12,718 nucleotides of DNA from Sulfurovum sp. (lineage in GTDB: Bacteria > Campylobacterota > Campylobacteria > Campylobacterales > Sulfurovaceae). Shown here in pieces: positions 1 through 6,910 of this stretch. The stretch is taken from contig QNZW01000010.1 in NCBI GenBank assembly GCA_003978375.1, positions 1-12,718 on the forward strand, given 5' to 3'. The position numbers and the translations under genes are program-made. The notes under the pieces were generated by a model. It made no database searches, was not told the DNA's origin, and saw only the letters and a list, made by a program, of their open reading frames with translations. Numbering within the stretch: the first letter of the stretch is position 1; each line of letters starts with the position of its first letter.

Positions 1-290
1 CTGGGAGTATTGCTACCAAACTTTATTACAATGAACAGTTTACCAATGGACGTCAAGACATACAACAGGCCAAAGAGCTCATACATAAAGTGATTTTTAC
101 CTATGCAATGAGTGAAGATTTTGTACTCACCTCCCAACAAGAAGAGGCTCTTTTAAAAGAGTCTGTCTTAGAGGTGACAACTTTACTCAAAACCCTAGAA
201 AAGGCACTGAGTGAAATATCTAATTATTTATTGTTACATGAAAATATTTCACATGAAGAGTGCAAAGAGATTCTACGTGATATATTTTAA
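1..290 (+). CDS. C-terminal end of an FtsH-like (M41 family) AAA protease, 5' truncated by window edge
   Basis: The reading frame is open from base 3 to the TAA at 288-290, about 95 residues, so the gene begins left of the window. The stretch GRQDIQQAKELIHKVIFTYA followed by MSED resembles the helix after the zinc site in FtsH, where the family has a DIQQAT...YGMSE pattern. The helical tail with EEALLKESV and HEECKEIL resembles the final helices of the M41 peptidase domain. The AAA module and the HExxH zinc motif would lie upstream, so activity cannot be judged. FtsH proteins are membrane-anchored ATP-dependent proteases. This sequence is divergent from typical FtsH, so it may be the second FtsH-like paralogue found in Campylobacterota rather than the essential copy. 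Its end overlaps the proposed start of bioV by 14 bases, which suggests translational coupling. The family call rests on pattern similarity only. Confidence 0.7.
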   Translation, partial: GSIATKLYYNEQFTNGRQDIQQAKELIHKVIFTYAMSEDFVLTSQQEEALLKESVLEVTTLLKTLEKALSEISNYLLLHENISHEECKEILRDIF

Positions 291-798
291 TGGATTTTCT
301 CTTAAGGGAGAGGAAGCATTGTTTTCGTCCTATCTTTTAGAAAATGACACAACAGTAGCAGGGTTTTCCTATGGGGCTCAAAAAGCATTAGAGTATGTTT
401 ATCAAAATACAACCCAACGCATAGATAGGCTTATTTTACTCTCACCAGCTTTTTTTCAGACACAAAAACCCTCTTTTATTCGTACACAATTACGTTATTT
501 CAATACAGATAAAGAAGCATATATCAAACAATTTTTACAAAATGCAAGCAAACCTTCTTCTATAGATTTGTCTCCTTATGTACACATAGGAACACAAGAA
601 GAACTTGAAGCACTTCTTACCTATACATGGGAAAAAGAGAAAATACAATCCATAATAAATAGAGACATAGCTATAGAAGTTTTTTTAGGGAAAAAAGATA
701 AAATTATCCCTATAGACGAAGCAATAAAATTTTTTACACATACGACGCACTATATTATCAAAGATGCAGGACATATACTTAGGAGGAGTGATGGTTAA
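277..798 (+). CDS. bioV: BioV-type pimeloyl-ACP methyl ester esterase
   Basis: A small alpha/beta hydrolase that is expected to cleave pimeloyl-ACP methyl ester, freeing pimeloyl-ACP for biotin synthesis in the cytoplasm. The triad is visible: Ser31 in the nucleophile elbow GFSYGA, Asp141 in FLGKKDKIIP and His166 in DAGHIL. I choose GTG 277 because it gives the N-terminus (M)IYFNGFSLKGEEALF, which lines up with my recollection of the Helicobacter pylori BioV N-terminus and gives 173 aa, close to its roughly 171. An AAAGAG at 263-268 could serve as ribosome binding site. The open frame extends upstream to ATG 211, but that would add a cysteine-rich, non-family leader lying wholly inside the upstream gene. 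The start overlaps the FtsH-like gene by 14 bases and the end overlaps the dehydrogenase by 8. BioV was first described in Helicobacter. Function is inferred from family resemblance and an intact triad. Confidence 0.85.
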   Translation: MIYFNGFSLKGEEALFSSYLLENDTTVAGFSYGAQKALEYVYQNTTQRIDRLILLSPAFFQTQKPSFIRTQLRYFNTDKEAYIKQFLQNASKPSSIDLSPYVHIGTQEELEALLTYTWEKEKIQSIINRDIAIEVFLGKKDKIIPIDEAIKFFTHTTHYIIKDAGHILRRSDG

Positions 799-1606
799 TA
801 TTGTCATTACAGGCTGTTCAACAGGTATAGGACTTGCTACAGCACACTATTTACAAGATAATGGGATAAAAGTCTATCCTACAGCACGTCACACATCAGA
901 TGTACAGAGGCTTAAGAGACTAGGCTTTGAGACTGCCATGTTACTAGATGTCACAAACTACCAACATATCACCCAAGTCATAGAAACTGTGATGACATCT
1001 GATGGGAAGATAGATGTATGGTTCAATAATGCAGGATATGGGCAACCTGCCATGATAGAAGATTTGCCTACAAATATACTACAAGAACAATTTGAGACCA
1101 ATGTATGGGGACTCCATGAATGCACACGACAAATCATACCTATTATGAAAAAACAAGGTTATGGAAAAATCATACAACACTCCTCTGTATTGGGTATCGT
1201 ATCACTCGCAGGTCGTGGTGCTTACAATGCTAGTAAATATGCCATAGAAGGGCTAACCGATACACTACGATTAGAATTGCAAGGGAGTAACATCTATCCT
1301 GTATTACTCAACACCGGTCCTATTACTTCTGATTTTCGTATCAATGCAATGCAAAAACTCAGAGAAAACATAGACATAGAACACTCATCGTATAAAATAA
1401 AATACCAAGCAAGTCTCAACGCAGATAAAAGTACTGTACCTTTCAATGAAGAAGCTATTTCTGTAGCAAAAGTAGTCTATACTATCATAACAACAAAAAA
1501 ACCAAAACCACGCTATTATATTACTAAAGCTACCTATCTTTTAGGCTATTTAAAGCGTGTTTTGAGTACAACTTTATTAGACAAAATACTTTTAAAAATA
1601 GGATAA
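791..1606 (+). CDS. short-chain dehydrogenase/reductase (classical SDR)
   Basis: A 271-aa cytoplasmic NAD(P)-dependent oxidoreductase of unknown substrate. Classical SDR motifs appear in order: TGCSTGIG at residues 7-14 (dinucleotide binding), LDV at 52-54, NNAGYG at 79-84, and the catalytic set Asn104, Ser132, Tyr145 and Lys149 (YNASK). Length and the basic C-terminal tail resemble YbbO-like SDRs. ATG 791 is preferred because AGGAGG at 781-786 sits just ahead, although the gap is short at 4 bases. An upstream in-frame ATG at 764 would include that ribosome binding site in the coding region. The gene overlaps bioV by 8 bases and ends 3 bases before mogA, so it is co-transcribed with them, but nothing in the sequence ties it to biotin or molybdenum cofactor chemistry. 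Confidence 0.88.
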   Translation: MVNIVITGCSTGIGLATAHYLQDNGIKVYPTARHTSDVQRLKRLGFETAMLLDVTNYQHITQVIETVMTSDGKIDVWFNNAGYGQPAMIEDLPTNILQEQFETNVWGLHECTRQIIPIMKKQGYGKIIQHSSVLGIVSLAGRGAYNASKYAIEGLTDTLRLELQGSNIYPVLLNTGPITSDFRINAMQKLRENIDIEHSSYKIKYQASLNADKSTVPFNEEAISVAKVVYTIITTKKPKPRYYITKATYLLGYLKRVLSTTLLDKILLKIG

Positions 1607-1609
1607 AAG

Positions 1610-2143
1610 ATGGACAAAATAAAAATAGGGGTAGTCACTACTAGTGATAGAGCCTCTCAAGGCATTTATGAAGATGCCTCTGGTATGGCGATTATAGATA
1701 CAATGAAAGCATATCTTCTCAATGAATGCGAATATGAGTATAGATGTATCCCTGATGAACAAAGCCTTATTGAGACCACATTAATCAAACTCTCTCGTGA
1801 TGACAAGTGTGACCTCATTGTCACCACAGGTGGAACAGGACCAGCCAAACGTGATGTAACCACAGAAGCTACAGAAAATGTATGCCAAAAACTTTTGCCT
1901 GGATTTGGAGAGCAGATGAGGGCAGTCAGTTTACAGTATGTACCTACAGCCATTCTTTCTCGTCAAACTGCAGGTATTTGTAATGGCTCTTTAGTGATTA
2001 ATCTTCCTGGTAAACCAAAATCTATTCGTGAATGTTTGGATGCTGTATTTCCTGCGGTACCTTATTGTATTGATCTTATAGGTGGTCATTATATGGAAGC
2101 CAATGAAGAAGTCATACAGATATTTAGACCAAAATCAAAGTAA
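1610..2143 (+). CDS. mogA: MogA-like molybdopterin adenylyltransferase
   Basis: The enzyme adenylates molybdopterin with ATP, activating it for molybdate insertion in molybdenum cofactor synthesis. Its 177 aa match E. coli MogA along the whole length: IGVVTTSDRAS at 6-16, the IPDEQ segment with Asp49, TTGGTGPAKRDVT at 72-84 with Asp82, PGFGEQMR at 97-104, PTAILSRQTAG at 112-122, and the C-terminal FRPKSK. Asp49 and Asp82 correspond to residues known to matter in E. coli MogA. The usual TPEAT is TTEAT here, a minor change. AGGA at 1600-1603 precedes ATG 1610 by 6 bases and overlaps the end of the SDR gene. Presence of mogA implies the cell makes molybdo- or tungsto-enzymes, none of which lie in this window. 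Confidence 0.93.
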   Translation: MDKIKIGVVTTSDRASQGIYEDASGMAIIDTMKAYLLNECEYEYRCIPDEQSLIETTLIKLSRDDKCDLIVTTGGTGPAKRDVTTEATENVCQKLLPGFGEQMRAVSLQYVPTAILSRQTAGICNGSLVINLPGKPKSIRECLDAVFPAVPYCIDLIGGHYMEANEEVIQIFRPKSK

Positions 2144-2164
2144 AAAAGGAATATACTATTTAAT

Positions 2165-2371
2165 ATGAATATTATTTTTATAGAAGAAAAATTAAATGAA
2201 ATCATAAAAAACCTAGAGAGTGAAGTGCTAGAAATAGTAATGGATGAAAGCTTAGACAAAAAACAAACCAATCTAAGAATGAAACCTCTTGCCTCAACAA
2301 AAAAAATCATCACAAATGCTCTAGATAGCATTAAAATGGTAGAAAAACTCGCACAAGAAGAGTGCGAATAA
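2165..2371 (+). CDS. small hypothetical protein, 68 aa
   Basis: Not recognised. The protein is acidic and almost wholly helical in character, with a heptad-like N-terminal half (IEEKLNEIIKNLESEVLEIV) and no cysteine except C67, no signal peptide and no membrane segment. It lies 21 bases after mogA on the same strand, so it probably shares its transcript. The nearest Shine-Dalgarno-like run, AAGGA at 2146-2150, is 14 bases from ATG 2165, which is long. No other standard in-frame start is available upstream, so either spacing is unusual or translation is weak. The last 20 bases of the gene carry the probable terminator hairpin of the convergent tonB, and the two stop codons are only 2 bases apart. 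Confidence 0.6.
   Translation: MNIIFIEEKLNEIIKNLESEVLEIVMDESLDKKQTNLRMKPLASTKKIITNALDSIKMVEKLAQEECE
2342..2367 (-). terminator. probable intrinsic terminator of tonB, lying inside the convergent gene
   Basis: Read on the minus strand, a TCGCAC/GTGCGA stem (2362-2367 with 2349-2354) and a 7-base loop are followed by GTTTTTCT. It begins 7 bases beyond the tonB stop. The stem is only 6 bp but has 4 GC pairs, and the T-run is in the correct place for minus-strand transcription only. Confidence 0.55.
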
Positions 2372-2373
2372 AA

Positions 2374-3897
2374 TTATCTTAAACTATACTCTACATAAAA
2401 AGTAATTTTTGTTTTCGTTTTAGGATGAGGGTAGCTTTTGTAAGCGATACGTATAACCCGTAATGTGTTTTTGTCCAACGAGGCATATCCCAAAGGTCTT
2501 TTTAATCTCAATCTAGAAATATCACCATTTGGATGCAGATAAAAAGTCACTATTTGTGTACCTTGTTGATGGGTACGTACTGCCACTGATGGGTACCCAT
2601 TACGGGTAAGTCTACGTTGGGTAATGCGATAAATAGCATTTAAATTGTCTTCTATAAATTTCTTTTGTGTGCCTGTAAAGGAGTTAAATTCTGACCCATA
2701 AAATCTTTCTATCATGTGCATAGACGTATTGGATGCTCTGTGCGATGATCTTTGTGTGCTAGCTTGCATCAAGCTACGTGCTAAAGCATTTTTACGTCTG
2801 GTTCTTTTTTTTCTTTCTTCTAATTTTTGATATTTTCTAGCCTCTTGCACTTTTTTTCTTCGGGCTCTTTCTTGTGCTTTTCTTCTGGCTTTAACCAATG
2901 CGTCTCTTTGACGTTTTATTTCAAGTTTTCTTTGTTTAGCTTTAGCTAAACGTGCCTGTCTTTTTTTCTTTTGGATTTTACGCCGTTGTTCTTCTAATTT
3001 TTCTTTAGCCATACGATTTTTTTGTGCTTCTAGCTTCTCTTTTTCTAAACGTGCTTGTTCTTTTTGCTCTTCTTCTTTTAACCTTTGTTTCTCTTTGGCT
3101 AGGCGTATTTTTTCTTTTTCTTCTTCTATTTTGGCTTCTTCTTGGGCTTTTGCCAATGCTTCTTTCAGTCTTTGTTCTTCTAGCTTCTCTTTTTCTAAAC
3201 GTGCTTGTTCTTTTTGCTCTTCTTCTTTTCGCTTTGCCTCTTCTTGGGCTTTGGCAAGTGCCTCTTCTTTTAATCTTTGTTTCTCTTTGGCTAGGCGTAT
3301 TTTTTCTTTTTTGGCTTCTTTTTTAGCTTCTTCTTGGGCTTTGGCAAGTGCTTCTTTGCGTTTTTGTGCTTCCAATTTTTTTTGAGCCAAACGTGAAGCC
3401 TTTTCTTTTTTTTCTTTTACTATCTCCATTTTTTTTTGTTTAGCTATTTTTTCAAATAATGCTTTTGTGGCAGCTTCAAGAGATTCTATATTAGGTTTTT
3501 TGGACGTTTCTTGTGTCTTTGCTATTTTTTCAAAAAGTTTTTTGGTGGCTTCTTCTAAGGATTCTACTTTAGGTTCTTTGACAGGTTTTGGAAGGGGTTT
3601 GTCTATGGGTTTCGAGTCAGATTCTTTTGCTAACTTAGGAAGATTTTTTTCTTCTACTTCAGATTTAGCTTCTTCTTCAAGGGGCTTTGAAGATGTTTCT
3701 TCACTTTTTGTTTGTACTGCACTCTCTTCATTTTCCGTAGAAGTAGAAGATTCAAACTGCTGTAAATTAAGGGTAAGTTTTTCTTCGGTATTGCCATGGG
3801 GCATTGTTTTTAATTTTTTAAATGTGAGCCAAAAAAGAGACAAAATAAGTAAGTGTATACATAGGGAAATATAAAATCCTCTTTTGCTAATAGACAT
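2374..3897 (-). CDS. tonB: TonB-like energy transducer with a long repetitive coiled coil
   Basis: TonB proteins transmit proton-motive force from ExbB/ExbD in the inner membrane to outer-membrane receptors; TolA has a similar layout. This 507-aa protein has a short cytoplasmic start, one membrane helix at about 8-26, an acidic Ser/Thr/Pro/Lys linker to about 155, a very charged Lys/Glu/Arg/Ala helix at about 155-370, a Ser/Thr-rich hinge and a TonB-type C-terminal domain at about 415-507 (YPSVAVRTHQQGTQIVTFYL, then LDKNTLRV). It is about twice the length of E. coli TonB (239 aa). The start is secure: GGAGAGGA precedes ATG 3897. No exbB/exbD or tol-pal genes flank it, so TonB versus TolA is not settled by context; the C-terminal domain favours TonB. 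Within the linker, two related units (VESLEEATKKLFEKIAK and IESLEAATKALFEKIAK) are a separate duplication. Confidence 0.8.
   Translation of the reverse strand: MSISKRGFYISLCIHLLILSLFWLTFKKLKTMPHGNTEEKLTLNLQQFESSTSTENEESAVQTKSEETSSKPLEEEAKSEVEEKNLPKLAKESDSKPIDKPLPKPVKEPKVESLEEATKKLFEKIAKTQETSKKPNIESLEAATKALFEKIAKQKKMEIVKEKKEKASRLAQKKLEAQKRKEALAKAQEEAKKEAKKEKIRLAKEKQRLKEEALAKAQEEAKRKEEEQKEQARLEKEKLEEQRLKEALAKAQEEAKIEEEKEKIRLAKEKQRLKEEEQKEQARLEKEKLEAQKNRMAKEKLEEQRRKIQKKKRQARLAKAKQRKLEIKRQRDALVKARRKAQERARRKKVQEARKYQKLEERKKRTRRKNALARSLMQASTQRSSHRASNTSMHMIERFYGSEFNSFTGTQKKFIEDNLNAIYRITQRRLTRNGYPSVAVRTHQQGTQIVTFYLHPNGDISRLRLKRPLGYASLDKNTLRVIRIAYKSYPHPKTKTKITFYVEYSLR
3027..3351 (-). repeat. direct DNA repeats inside the tonB coiled coil
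   Basis: Bases 3027-3079 are identical to 3177-3229 (53 bp, offset 150). Bases 3071-3119 match 3263-3311 with one mismatch (49 bp, offset 192). Bases 3239-3261 are identical to 3329-3351 (23 bp, offset 90). All offsets are multiples of three, so gain or loss of a unit keeps the frame. At protein level the units are blocks of RLAKEKQRLKEE, KEQARLEKEKLE and EALAKAQEEAK. Confidence 0.9.
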
Positions 3898-3936
3898 CTA
3901 CCACGTCCTCTCCTATTTTATTATGCACTTTTAGTG

Positions 3937-3968
3937 TATAATTTCGTCTAATTATACATAACTAAGGA
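3937..3968 (+). promoter_or_regulatory. hemL promoter -10 box and ribosome binding site
   Basis: TATAAT at 3937-3942 lies 33 bases ahead of the hemL ATG, with no good -35 at 17 bp, which is common in Campylobacterota. AAGGA at 3964-3968 is 6 bases from ATG 3975. The 77-bp gap between the divergent hemL and tonB starts must hold both promoters. For tonB, a minus-strand TATAAT at 3956-3951 is a candidate but also lacks a clear -35. Confidence 0.6.
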
Positions 3969-3974
3969 TTAAGC

Positions 3975-5267
3975 ATGGCATATGATAAAAGTATTGCAGC
4001 ATTTAAAGAGGCATATCAGGTAATACCTGGAGGTGTTGACTCCCCTGTACGTGCGTTTTCAGGAGTGGAGGGAACACCACCTTTTATTGAAAAAGGAGAA
4101 GGTGGATACCTTTTTGATATTGATGGAAATAGATATATCGATTTTGTGCAAAGCTGGGGACCACTTATTTTCGGTCATTGCGATGAAGATATAGAAAATT
4201 CCGTTATCAAAGCTGTTAAAAAAGGGCTTAGTTTTGGTGCACCTACTACGGTAGAAACTGCATTGGCTGAAGAAATCGTGAAATTATTTGAGAGTATTGA
4301 TAAAGTACGTTTTGTCAGCTCTGGTACAGAAGCAGTTATGTCTGCTATTCGTTTGGCTAGAGGTATTACAAAACGTGACAATATCTTAAAGTTTGCAGGT
4401 TGTTATCATGGACATTCTGATTCACTTTTAGTACAAGCAGGTTCAGGTTTGGCAACTTTTGGTACACCAAGTAGTCCAGGTGTACCTGAAGATCTTACCA
4501 AACATACACTTCTTGCAACCTATAATGATTTAGCTTCTGTAGAAGCATGTTTTGAAGATGCCAAAGGAGAGATAGCCTGTATAATTATTGAACCAATTGC
4601 AGGTAATATGGGATTAGTACCTGCTGATGAAACATTTTTAAAAGGTTTGAGAACTTTGTGTGATGCACATGGCACACTACTTATATTTGATGAAGTGATG
4701 TCTGGATTTAGAGCTTCTTTAAAAGGAGCACAAGGTATTTCTGAAGTAAAGCCAGATATGGTAACCTTAGGTAAAGTCATCGGTGCAGGGATGCCAGTCG
4801 GTGCTTTTGGTGCAAGTGCCAAGATGATGGCACATCTTTCACCTGAGGGGCCAGTGTATCAAGCAGGAACGCTCTCTGGTAATCCTGTAGCCATGACAGC
4901 AGGACTCACAAGCCTTAAAAAGCTTACCTCAAATCCTTCTCTTTATGTCGAATTTGCACAAAAAGCAAAAAAGCTTGTTGATGGTTTTCAAAAAGCTGCA
5001 GCAGCTGTCGATGTACCCATGGTCACAGAAGTAAGAGGAAGTATGTTTGGTTTCTTTTTTTCAGATAAGCCTGTGAAGAACTTTGACGATGCCTGTCAAA
5101 ATGACACGGAGATGTTTGCAAAATTTCATAAAGGTATGTTAGATCGTGGCATTTATTTGGCATGTTCTTCTTATGAAACTGGATTTATCTGTACAAAAAC
5201 CACAGATGAGATGATCGATGAAGCCATCAAAGCTGCCTATGAAACCATGGCAGAAATATATAAATAA
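3975..5267 (+). CDS. hemL: glutamate-1-semialdehyde 2,1-aminomutase
   Basis: This PLP enzyme converts glutamate-1-semialdehyde to 5-aminolevulinate, the C5-pathway entry to haem and other tetrapyrroles. The 430 aa are full length for the family. Visible signatures are the N-terminal [12 protein letters not shown] at 17-28, SSGTEA at 115-120 (phosphate binding), YHGHSD at 144-149, the class-III aminotransferase block with [12 protein letters not shown] at 235-246, and Lys267 in [17 protein letters not shown] as the PLP Schiff-base lysine. [13 protein letters not shown] at 295-307 is also typical. Start and ribosome binding site are clear. It heads a + strand run with an AtpZ-like gene, a membrane protein and an amidase, spaced closely enough to be one transcript. 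The haem link may be relevant to the c-haem protein at 9421, but the two are not in one operon. Confidence 0.97.
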   Translation: MAYDKSIAAFKEAYQVIPGGVDSPVRAFSGVEGTPPFIEKGEGGYLFDIDGNRYIDFVQSWGPLIFGHCDEDIENSVIKAVKKGLSFGAPTTVETALAEEIVKLFESIDKVRFVSSGTEAVMSAIRLARGITKRDNILKFAGCYHGHSDSLLVQAGSGLATFGTPSSPGVPEDLTKHTLLATYNDLASVEACFEDAKGEIACIIIEPIAGNMGLVPADETFLKGLRTLCDAHGTLLIFDEVMSGFRASLKGAQGISEVKPDMVTLGKVIGAGMPVGAFGASAKMMAHLSPEGPVYQAGTLSGNPVAMTAGLTSLKKLTSNPSLYVEFAQKAKKLVDGFQKAAAAVDVPMVTEVRGSMFGFFFSDKPVKNFDDACQNDTEMFAKFHKGMLDRGIYLACSSYETGFICTKTTDEMIDEAIKAAYETMAEIYK

Positions 5268-5286
5268 CTATCACAAAGAGTCATAT

Positions 5287-5598
5287 ATGGAAGAACCAAA
5301 ATATAAAAAATTAGTAGAAGGTGCAAATGATTTAAGTTTAGGCATCTCTATGGTTGTAGCCGTACTATTGGGAGTAGGGATAGGGATAGGACTGCGTAAT
5401 CTTACGGGTATAAGATGGACATTTTGGATAGGTATCTTTATCGGTATTTCTGCGGCTATACTCAATGTTTACAAAGCGTATGCCAAACAAAAAAAATCCC
5501 TTGATGCCTTAGCAAATGATCCCAAATATTCTTACAAAAAAAATCAAGCCCTACAAAAAAAATATGATGATGAAGATGATGATGAAATCTACTCTTAA
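5287..5598 (+). CDS. AtpZ/AtpI-family small membrane protein
   Basis: A 103-aa inner-membrane protein with two predicted helices at about 17-36 (rich in Gly and Val) and 45-66, a cytoplasmic-type basic segment and a very acidic tail (YDDEDDDE at 93-100). The first half, with LSLGISMVVAVLLGVGIGIG and a second helix ending NVYKAY, is the pattern of AtpZ/AtpI proteins, which help assemble or stabilise the F-type ATP synthase rotor ring or a linked Mg2+/Ca2+ transporter. ATG 5287 is chosen over the open frame reaching back to 5218, since AAAGAG at 5275-5280 sits 6 bases ahead and MEEPKYKKL is a typical family N-terminus. It starts 19 bases after hemL. ATP synthase genes are not in the window. Confidence 0.75.
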   Translation: MEEPKYKKLVEGANDLSLGISMVVAVLLGVGIGIGLRNLTGIRWTFWIGIFIGISAAILNVYKAYAKQKKSLDALANDPKYSYKKNQALQKKYDDEDDDEIYS

Positions 5599-6127
5599 GA
5601 TATTGATACTTACTGATATTGTTTTAGGTATAACATCTTTCATATTTTTTAATACTAAAATAACATGGAATCTGCAAATAGGGTTTATCTCTTCTGCTTT
5701 GGTTGTTTTAGCTTCTATGTTGTCCTATAAACGTATGATAACTGCAAGAATTGCACATTATGATATTGCACACGATGACGATCAAGATATTTTAAATAAA
5801 TTAGAAGATCCTTATGACCTTTATAGTCAAGCCTATGAGGAAGAAAGTAGTGAAGACAAAACGTTGGTTGATGTCGTCAAAGAAGAGAAAAAAAAGCAAA
5901 AAGCCAATCGACGTACTTTTACAGAAACACTTAAAGACACAAAAGCAACATTCTCCTTTTATCGTTTGGGTGCCTATGTAATACTTATTTTGGGTTTTCT
6001 TTATCTTAATAGACATGGGTTACTTCATATTCCTAGCTATATGCTTGCATTAGGTATTCCTCTTGTTATCATTGTGGCTATACTTTTAAGCGAAAAAGAA
6101 ATACATAGTGAATATTCGATAAAATAG
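5582..6127 (+). CDS. four-helix membrane protein of unknown function
   Basis: Family not recognised. The product is about 181 aa: two helices at about 4-23 and 31-52, a hydrophilic stretch of about 75 residues that changes from strongly acidic (HDDDQDILNKLEDPYD) to lysine-rich (VVKEEKKKQKANRR), then two more helices at the C-terminus. The start is ambiguous: six in-frame ATG codons at 5564-5584 form a Met/Lys run, with a weak GAAG at 5572-5575 best placed for ATG 5582. Any of these starts overlaps the acidic tail of the AtpZ-like gene by 17 or more bases; the same GATGATGA run encodes Asp/Glu in one frame and Met in the other. Coupled translation with the AtpZ-like gene is likely. I recall integral membrane proteins next to hemL in other Campylobacterota, but cannot verify homology here. 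Confidence 0.75.
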   Translation: MKSTLKILILTDIVLGITSFIFFNTKITWNLQIGFISSALVVLASMLSYKRMITARIAHYDIAHDDDQDILNKLEDPYDLYSQAYEEESSEDKTLVDVVKEEKKKQKANRRTFTETLKDTKATFSFYRLGAYVILILGFLYLNRHGLLHIPSYMLALGIPLVIIVAILLSEKEIHSEYSIK

Positions 6128-6159
6128 ACCTAACCAATTTAATAACAAGGAAATTATTT

Positions 6160-6873
6160 ATGATAAAAAATATTGTATTGTTTTTAATGTTTTTAGCATT
6201 AAACGCCTGTGCTTCTCAAAAGCCTCATATAGAAAAATCAACACCCAAGCAAACTGATGCATCTATAAAAATAATAGACAAACCTATCATCTTTAAAAAA
6301 GAGCGTATTGCTATGACCAAATCATATATTGCTTCGCATTATGGGAAACATGTAAATACCATACAAATCACCCCTAAAATTATTGTACTACATTGGACAG
6401 CTGAGATGAGCTTTGATAAATCATTTAAACGCTTACAGCCACAACGCCTATTGTCTGACAGAAAAGATATTGCAAAAGCATCTGCACTTAATGTCTCTGC
6501 ACAATTTCTTGTTGCACGCGATGGCACAATTTATAGATTGATGCCTGAAAATTGGATGGCACGTCATGTTATTGGGTTAAATTACTCTAGTATTGGTGTA
6601 GAAAATGTTGGTGGCAAAAACAACAAAATAGATGATTTAACACCAGCTCAAGTCCAATCAAATATTAAACTTGTACGTTATTTAAAAGCAAAATATCCGA
6701 CTATTACTTACCTTATTGGGCATCATGAATATAAACAGATGGAATCAACTCCTTTATGGCTAGAAAAAGATAAAGGGTACCGAACCAACAAATCCGACCC
6801 TGGATCAAACTTTATGTCCAAAGTACGTAAAGCAGTCAAAAATTTAAACCTTAAAAAACCACCACGTCACTAA
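6160..6873 (+). CDS. lipoprotein N-acetylmuramoyl-L-alanine amidase (Amidase_2 family)
   Basis: Predicted to cleave the bond between N-acetylmuramic acid and the stem peptide, acting on peptidoglycan or its turnover fragments in the periplasm. Its 237 aa begin with a signal peptide and lipobox LNAC, putting Cys17 as the lipidated residue. The Amidase_2 domain covers about 70-220. Zinc ligands are likely His78 (VLHWTAE), His188 (LIGHHEY) and Asp213 (KSDPGSNF). Glu148 in SSIGVENVG and His136 in ARHVIG sit where AmiD-like enzymes have catalytic or substrate residues. A basic tail (LKKPPRH) follows. AAGGA at 6147-6151 lies 8 bases before the ATG. It is nearest in layout to E. coli AmiD, also a lipoprotein. 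It is the last gene of the hemL run. Confidence 0.87.
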   Translation: MIKNIVLFLMFLALNACASQKPHIEKSTPKQTDASIKIIDKPIIFKKERIAMTKSYIASHYGKHVNTIQITPKIIVLHWTAEMSFDKSFKRLQPQRLLSDRKDIAKASALNVSAQFLVARDGTIYRLMPENWMARHVIGLNYSSIGVENVGGKNNKIDDLTPAQVQSNIKLVRYLKAKYPTITYLIGHHEYKQMESTPLWLEKDKGYRTNKSDPGSNFMSKVRKAVKNLNLKKPPRH

Positions 6874-6883
6874 TATGCGTAAC

Positions 6884-6910
6884 AAGTGAAGAGATCTTGT
6901 CTCTTTACTT
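6884..6910. terminator. probable bidirectional terminator between convergent genes
   Basis: AAGTGAAGAGA (6884-6894), a 5-base loop and TCTCTTTACTT (6900-6910) form an 11-bp stem with one G-U pair. It fills the 37-bp gap between the amidase stop and the flavoprotein stop. The + strand side is followed by a moderately T-rich stretch. The other side has only a short T content, so two-way action is plausible rather than shown. Confidence 0.6.

Noticed and set aside
1666..1953. Minus-strand open frame within mogA, and similar ones within hemL, the amidase and the flavoprotein
   Set aside because: They are shadows of well-supported genes, with no start signals or recognisable protein features.
3024..3874. 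Several open frames on the + strand across tonB, rich in Leu, Phe and Ser
   Set aside because: They are the antisense image of the Lys/Glu-rich coiled-coil codons. They have no ribosome binding sites, and the minus-strand gene has a clear start and family domains.
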